Shown here in pieces: positions 12,585 to 16,173 of a DNA stretch of 16,173 nucleotides; positions within the stretch are counted from its first letter, which is position 1, and every line of letters starts with the position of its first letter. The position numbers were made by a program, and so were the translations under genes. The notes beneath the pieces are model-generated. The model worked only from the letters and a program-made list of their open reading frames with translations. It ran no database searches and was not told the origin of the DNA. Origin of the DNA: an uncultured Bacillota bacterium (GTDB lineage Bacteria; Bacillota; Dehalobacteriia; UBA4068); assembly GCA_934427095.1 (NCBI GenBank), contig CAKRYM010000017.1:1-16173 (forward strand). The letters are read 5' to 3'.

Positions 12585-13319
12585 ATGTATACCGTATTGG
12601 TTTGTGATGACGAAAAGGATATTTTGCAAGCCCTGAATATTTATCTGTCTGCCGAAGGATATCATATCCTGACTGCCACCAATGGGCAGGAAGCCTTGGA
12701 TGTCCTAAGGAAAGAACAGGTGCATTTGATTTTGATGGATATTATGATGCCCATGGTGGATGGTATGACCGCTCTCACCCGGATCCGGGAGCTGTCCTCT
12801 ACCAGCGCTACGGCGGCTAATGTGCCGGTAATCCTCCTTACGGCCAAAAGTGAGGATACGGATAAAATTATGGGGCTTACGGTCGGGGCAGATGACTATA
12901 TCACTAAACCTTTCCAACCGTTAGAGGTCTTGGCTCGGGTCAAAGCGCAGCTTAGACGCTATGCTTTCTTGGGTGGTATGACCAAAGAAAGGCAAACAAC
13001 TTTGCTGGTTGGGGGTATCGCCTTAGATGATGAAAGCAAAAGCGTCACCTTGGACGGAGAACCGGTGAGCCTAACGCCTACGGAATACGCCATCTTAAGA
13101 CTGCTCATGCGCAACCCCGGCAAGGTTTTTTCCTCCCGAGAGATTAGCCGGCATCTGTTGGAAGAAGCTAATCTGGGCGCAGAGTCCTCTGTTGCGGTAC
13201 ATATTCGTCACCTCCGCGAAAAATTAGAGATTGACCCGGCGGACCCCCGCTATTTGAAGGTGGTCTGGGGTCAGGGGTATAAAATGGAGGCGAAACTATG
13301 CAGATCTGGAAACGATTAA
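12585..13319 (+). CDS. OmpR/PhoB-family response regulator
   Basis: The product has 244 residues and starts at ATG 12585, eight bases after GGAGG (12572-12576); an in-frame upstream ATG at 12561 has no such site. The receiver domain (residues 1-120) contains the acidic pair Asp8-Asp9, the phosphoacceptor Asp52 in LILMDIMMP, Thr86 in ILLTAK and Lys108 in YITKPF. The C-terminal winged-helix DNA-binding domain (about 145-240) shows VSLTPTEYAILRLLMRNPGKVFSSREI, then SSVAVHIRHLREKLE (recognition helix) and the wing YLKVVWGQGYKM. It overlaps the sensor kinase gene by 22 bases and is its evident partner. Targets are unknown; an 11-base direct repeat in its own upstream region suggests autoregulation. 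The pair resembles VanR/VanS-like systems, but no resistance gene lies near. Confidence 0.94.
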   Translation: MYTVLVCDDEKDILQALNIYLSAEGYHILTATNGQEALDVLRKEQVHLILMDIMMPMVDGMTALTRIRELSSTSATAANVPVILLTAKSEDTDKIMGLTVGADDYITKPFQPLEVLARVKAQLRRYAFLGGMTKERQTTLLVGGIALDDESKSVTLDGEPVSLTPTEYAILRLLMRNPGKVFSSREISRHLLEEANLGAESSVAVHIRHLREKLEIDPADPRYLKVVWGQGYKMEAKLCRSGND

Positions 13320-15337
13320 CCGGCAGTGTTCCCTTAAGGATCTTTGCATTCATACTTTTTTGTGTGGTCGCTTGCGTTGCCGTATCTGCCTTTGCCTATT
13401 GGCTATATGGTACACAGGAGGGCTATTACGAACAGGAAGAGCCGCCGGTGTTTACGGCAACTGTTGAATGTAAACGAGTGGTATTTAGTCAATTGGATGA
13501 GGTCGTGAATGCGATTTTGTATTATGGCCTCATCCCGGATTTACCGGATCATATTTGGCAGGAGGAAAGCTGCCTTTCCTATCGGGTTTTGACGCCCAAT
13601 GGGGAAGTCCTTTATGATACGACCCAAGAAGGAGATATTCAGGCGGTAAACGATTACCGGCTGGAAAGCTCTGCCTGGACCAGTGGCAACGAAACCGAGT
13701 CTAGCGGGGAAGAAGAAGGAACGGCAACTACGGTAGAGGTGCTGGATGAAACGGTTAGTGATCCTACGCCCATAGAGGAGCAGAATTCCGTCGCCGTAGG
13801 GGCGGATGCAGAGGCCTTGGCAGGCATCTGGGCTACCAGCCCAGAACTGGCCGATTATGACTATTTGGAACTGCAGGGTTATATTCGTACTCCCTATACT
13901 GGCCAATTGCTACAACAACACCGACTCTATACGCTCCTAACGGAACTAAAGCACTGGTTTGTCCCTGTAGCCATTGGCGGAGGGGTGTTGTCTGTGTTTT
14001 TGTTGATCTATTTGATCTGCGCTGCGGGCCGGAAGGAGGATCAGGTGATCCTGACCGGATTAAACCGCATACCGCTGGATCTGTATTTTGTGATTTTGTT
14101 CCTGTTGGGTTTGGGGTATGCCACTTTCTTGGACGCAGGTCCCTTTTACTATTACTATGGTTATTCTTCCCGTGTGGCGCAAATCTTGCTGTTTTTACCC
14201 TTGCTTTTGTTGGTGCCGGCGATTCTGTGCAGCGCCTTGGGCATGACCTTGTCTGCTCGGCTCAAATTACCCGGTTGCTGGAAGAATACCCTGATTTACC
14301 GTGTTTTTCACTGGTTTTTTTGTCTTCTTCGACGCGCTATTTTGGCCATTCCCTTGAACTGGAAAGGCGCGATTTGCGTGATTGGCTTAGGCCTGTTTAA
14401 TGTGTTCTTTATCGCTATCGCTTTTGGCAATGGCTCCGGTGCCGTTTTCTTTTTCTGCTTGATCGTGGACTTACTAGTGCTATTGTATGTCCTGCGTTTC
14501 TTAGGTGAGCTACGTAAGGTGGAAACCATTTGCAGTAAAATGGCGGCTGGGGAATTGGACACCCCCATGCCGGAAAAACTGCATTTTGGCTTAAATAACA
14601 TTAGCGGCTATTTGGATCAAATTTCCATTGGCATGAACAAAGCCGTGGCGGAACGGATGAAAAGCGAACGCATGAAAACTGAGCTGATCACCAATGTTTC
14701 TCACGATATCAAGACGCCGTTGACCTCCATTATTAGCTATATCGATTTACTGAAAAAAGAGAACATCAAAGGGGAGAAGGCGCAGGAATATATCCAAGTG
14801 TTGGACCGCCAGTCCCAGCGGCTGAAAAAGCTCACCGAAGACGTGGTGGAAGCATCCAAGGCCGCTACAGGTAATCTCCCCGTTTCCTTGATCCGCACGG
14901 AAGTAGGCGAATTGCTGGAGCAGGCTGGAGCGGAATATGGCGAAAGCTTGCAGGCTAAGGGTTTGCATTTAGTGGTAAACAAACCCTTAGGCGAACCCGC
15001 CATTTTGGCGGACAGCCGACTGATTTCCCGTATCTTCAGCAATTTGTTTAGCAATATTTGCAAATATGCGCAAGAGGGAACCAGGGTATATTTGGCCGGT
15101 ACTTCTCAGCGGGATCAAGTGGAAATTAGCCTGAAGAATATTTCTGCCCAGGTTTTGAACATCAGCCCCGATGAACTCATGGAGCGCTTTGTGCGCGGGG
15201 ATTCTTCTCGTAATACAGAAGGCTCTGGCCTTGGTTTAGCCATTGTCAGAAGCTTGACGGAATTGCAAGGTGGCAAGATGACCATTTCCATTGACGGAGA
15301 TTTGTTCAAGGTGCAACTGCATTTTCCCCGCGGCTGA
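13298..15337 (+). CDS. Membrane sensor histidine kinase with multiple transmembrane segments
   Basis: The product has 679 residues and starts at ATG 13298 with GGAGG about seven bases upstream, overlapping the regulator gene. After an N-terminal helix (residues 10-36), about 180 residues lie outside the membrane, including a Ser/Glu/Thr-rich, low-complexity stretch (about 125-165). Five further helices follow between about residues 220 and 405. A linker (LGELRKVETICSKMAAGELDTPMP, HAMP-like) leads to the kinase core. The H box NVSHDIKTPLTSI has His469, the N box SNLFSNICKYA has Asn586, and the G2 box GSGLGLAI is at 642-649. The ATP domain lacks a typical DxGxG G1 box; KNIS is in its place and is followed by ERFVRGDSSRNTEGSGLGLAI, as in VanS-like kinases of Clostridia. 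The signal is unknown. Confidence 0.93.
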   Translation: MQIWKRLTGSVPLRIFAFILFCVVACVAVSAFAYWLYGTQEGYYEQEEPPVFTATVECKRVVFSQLDEVVNAILYYGLIPDLPDHIWQEESCLSYRVLTPNGEVLYDTTQEGDIQAVNDYRLESSAWTSGNETESSGEEEGTATTVEVLDETVSDPTPIEEQNSVAVGADAEALAGIWATSPELADYDYLELQGYIRTPYTGQLLQQHRLYTLLTELKHWFVPVAIGGGVLSVFLLIYLICAAGRKEDQVILTGLNRIPLDLYFVILFLLGLGYATFLDAGPFYYYYGYSSRVAQILLFLPLLLLVPAILCSALGMTLSARLKLPGCWKNTLIYRVFHWFFCLLRRAILAIPLNWKGAICVIGLGLFNVFFIAIAFGNGSGAVFFFCLIVDLLVLLYVLRFLGELRKVETICSKMAAGELDTPMPEKLHFGLNNISGYLDQISIGMNKAVAERMKSERMKTELITNVSHDIKTPLTSIISYIDLLKKENIKGEKAQEYIQVLDRQSQRLKKLTEDVVEASKAATGNLPVSLIRTEVGELLEQAGAEYGESLQAKGLHLVVNKPLGEPAILADSRLISRIFSNLFSNICKYAQEGTRVYLAGTSQRDQVEISLKNISAQVLNISPDELMERFVRGDSSRNTEGSGLGLAIVRSLTELQGGKMTISIDGDLFKVQLHFPRG

Positions 15338-15359
15338 TAGAAAAAGCATTTCGAAAAAA

Positions 15360-15390
15360 GGCTGCTGATCTTTTGATCAGTAGCCTTTTT
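15360..15390 (+). terminator. Terminator of the two-component operon
   Basis: GGCTGCTGATC (15360-15370) pairs with GATCAGTAGCC (15375-15385), 11 bp with one G-U and a TTTT loop, followed by five T. Confidence 0.9.
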
Positions 15391-15418
15391 CTGTATACGA
15401 AAGAAAGAGGAAATGCTT

Positions 15419-15448
15419 TTGACAAGCCCCCTAAGGGTCCTGTATAAT
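15419..15448 (+). promoter_or_regulatory. Promoter of the alarmone synthetase gene
   Basis: TTGACA (15419-15424) and TATAAT (15443-15448), both consensus, are 18 bases apart. The spacer holds CCCTAAGGG, a 9-base inverted repeat. Transcription would start near 15455, about 80 bases before the gene. Confidence 0.85.
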
Positions 15449-15533
15449 ATTGGATATTGAAAAACAGATTTGCTGTGTTGCTTTTGGGTACCTGTTGTTT
15501 CCCGTAAGTTATGGACATAAAGGAGAAATGCCA

Positions 15534-16173
15534 ATGGAAAATTATCTGTCCTCCCCGTCTTTTGGCGATTTTGCTGCCTTGGTGGAAAATGAAGATGTGA
15601 TGCAACACTTGGTGGGATTTTTGCTCTTTCAGCAAAAGTATGAGTCCGCCATTAAAGAAATCCGTACGAAGCTGGATATTCTGAATTCCGAATTTAATGT
15701 CCGGCACGGGCATAACCCTATCCATCATATTGAAAGCCGCTTGAAACGGCCAGTTAGTATTATGCGAAAACTGGAGCGCAATGGTTGTGAATTAACCCTG
15801 GCTGCAGCCCGGGAAAACCTGATGGATATTGCGGGCATACGGGTGATTTGCTCATATATTGAGGATGTTTATCGTGTAGCTTCCTTGTTGACCCAGCATG
15901 ATGATTTGTTTTTGGTTAGAACAAAGGATTATATCAAAAATCCTAAACCAAATGGTTACCGCAGCTTACATTTAATTATTCAAACGCCGGTTTGTCTTTC
16001 CGACCGGGCGGAAATGGTGCCGGTTGAGATACAGATTCGTACGGTGGCCATGGATTTCTGGGCCTCTTTGGAGCATGAGATCCGCTACAAAACCAATAAC
16101 GAGATCCCGGAAAATATTCATCGGGAATTAAAGGGTTGCGCAGAAATCAGTGCGGCGTTGGACGCCAAAATGC
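15534..16173 (+). CDS. Small alarmone synthetase, RelQ/YjbM-like GTP pyrophosphokinase (3' end cut off)
   Basis: The start is ATG 15534, eight bases after AGGAG; an in-frame ATG at 15528 is too close. 213 residues are visible and the frame is open at the window edge. The enzyme transfers pyrophosphate from ATP to GTP or GDP, giving (p)ppGpp, the stringent-response alarmone. The synthetase signature is present: IESRLKRPVSIMRKLER (substrate-binding helix), NLMDIAGIRVIC (RelA/SpoT G-loop type), YIKNPKPNGYRSLHLII, and the EIQIRTVAMDFWASLEHEIRYK block with the catalytic glutamate. There is no N-terminal hydrolase (HD) domain, so this is a stand-alone small synthetase rather than a bifunctional Rel. 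The first helix, FGDFAALVENEDVMQHLVGFLLFQQKY, matches such enzymes. It has a consensus promoter of its own, and the upstream gene ends in a terminator. Confidence 0.93.
   Translation, partial: MENYLSSPSFGDFAALVENEDVMQHLVGFLLFQQKYESAIKEIRTKLDILNSEFNVRHGHNPIHHIESRLKRPVSIMRKLERNGCELTLAAARENLMDIAGIRVICSYIEDVYRVASLLTQHDDLFLVRTKDYIKNPKPNGYRSLHLIIQTPVCLSDRAEMVPVEIQIRTVAMDFWASLEHEIRYKTNNEIPENIHRELKGCAEISAALDAKM

Overview
The window looks like the chromosome of a low-to-mid GC member of the Bacillota, probably Clostridia or Negativicutes. The grounds are strong AGGAGG-type ribosome binding sites, sigma-A type promoters (several TTGACA-17-TATxAT), many U-tailed terminators, a VanS-like two-component system, a YkvI-type permease, a DUF11-type repeat protein and a RelQ-like alarmone synthetase. 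I cannot name a genus. Nothing points to a phage, plasmid, IS element or CRISPR array; this is an ordinary chromosomal stretch of short transcription units, most with their own promoter and terminator.

Layout. 1-1448 (minus): a damaged polyphosphate locus. The first half of an exopolyphosphatase (ppx) runs out of frame into a polyphosphate kinase (ppk) that has lost its N-terminal domain and carries a further frameshift. 1681-2535 (plus): a DUF11-type repeat protein. 2628-3988 (minus): a YkvI-like permease and a small ribbon-helix-helix regulator. The regulator is divergent from a frameshifted lipoprotein gene (4147-4640, plus). 4720-6847 (minus): a cysteine operon, cysK-cysE, behind a 250-base leader. 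6870-7502 (minus): an Fe-S flavoprotein. 7666-8673 (plus): an ATP-grasp enzyme. 8847-9074 (minus): a small membrane protein. 9222-10321 (plus): a two-subunit chromate-family transporter. 10553-11506 (minus): a membrane-anchored GH25 muramidase. 11583-11658 (plus): tRNA-Glu(CUC). 11688-12401 (minus): TrmO. 12585-15337 (plus): a response regulator and sensor kinase. 15534 to the window end (plus): a small alarmone synthetase, cut by the edge.

The most interesting element is the cysK-cysE leader. Between a near-consensus promoter and an intrinsic terminator sits a 28-codon reading frame with its own ribosome binding site and three consecutive cysteine codons (plus a fourth). The RNA around it can fold in two mutually exclusive ways, one of which consumes the 5' arm of the terminator. 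This is the layout of a classical leader-peptide attenuator, here apparently sensing charged tRNA-Cys. The window holds no recognisable T-box or S-box at this operon. Peptide attenuation of cysteine synthesis in this phylum would be unusual.

Secondary points are the ppx/ppk junction at a short microhomology that is also a slippery heptamer, two one-base frameshifts both in homopolymer runs (mutation or sequencing error), two candidate small RNAs read from the minus strand into bidirectional terminators, and candidate operators at the ribbon-helix-helix and response-regulator promoters.
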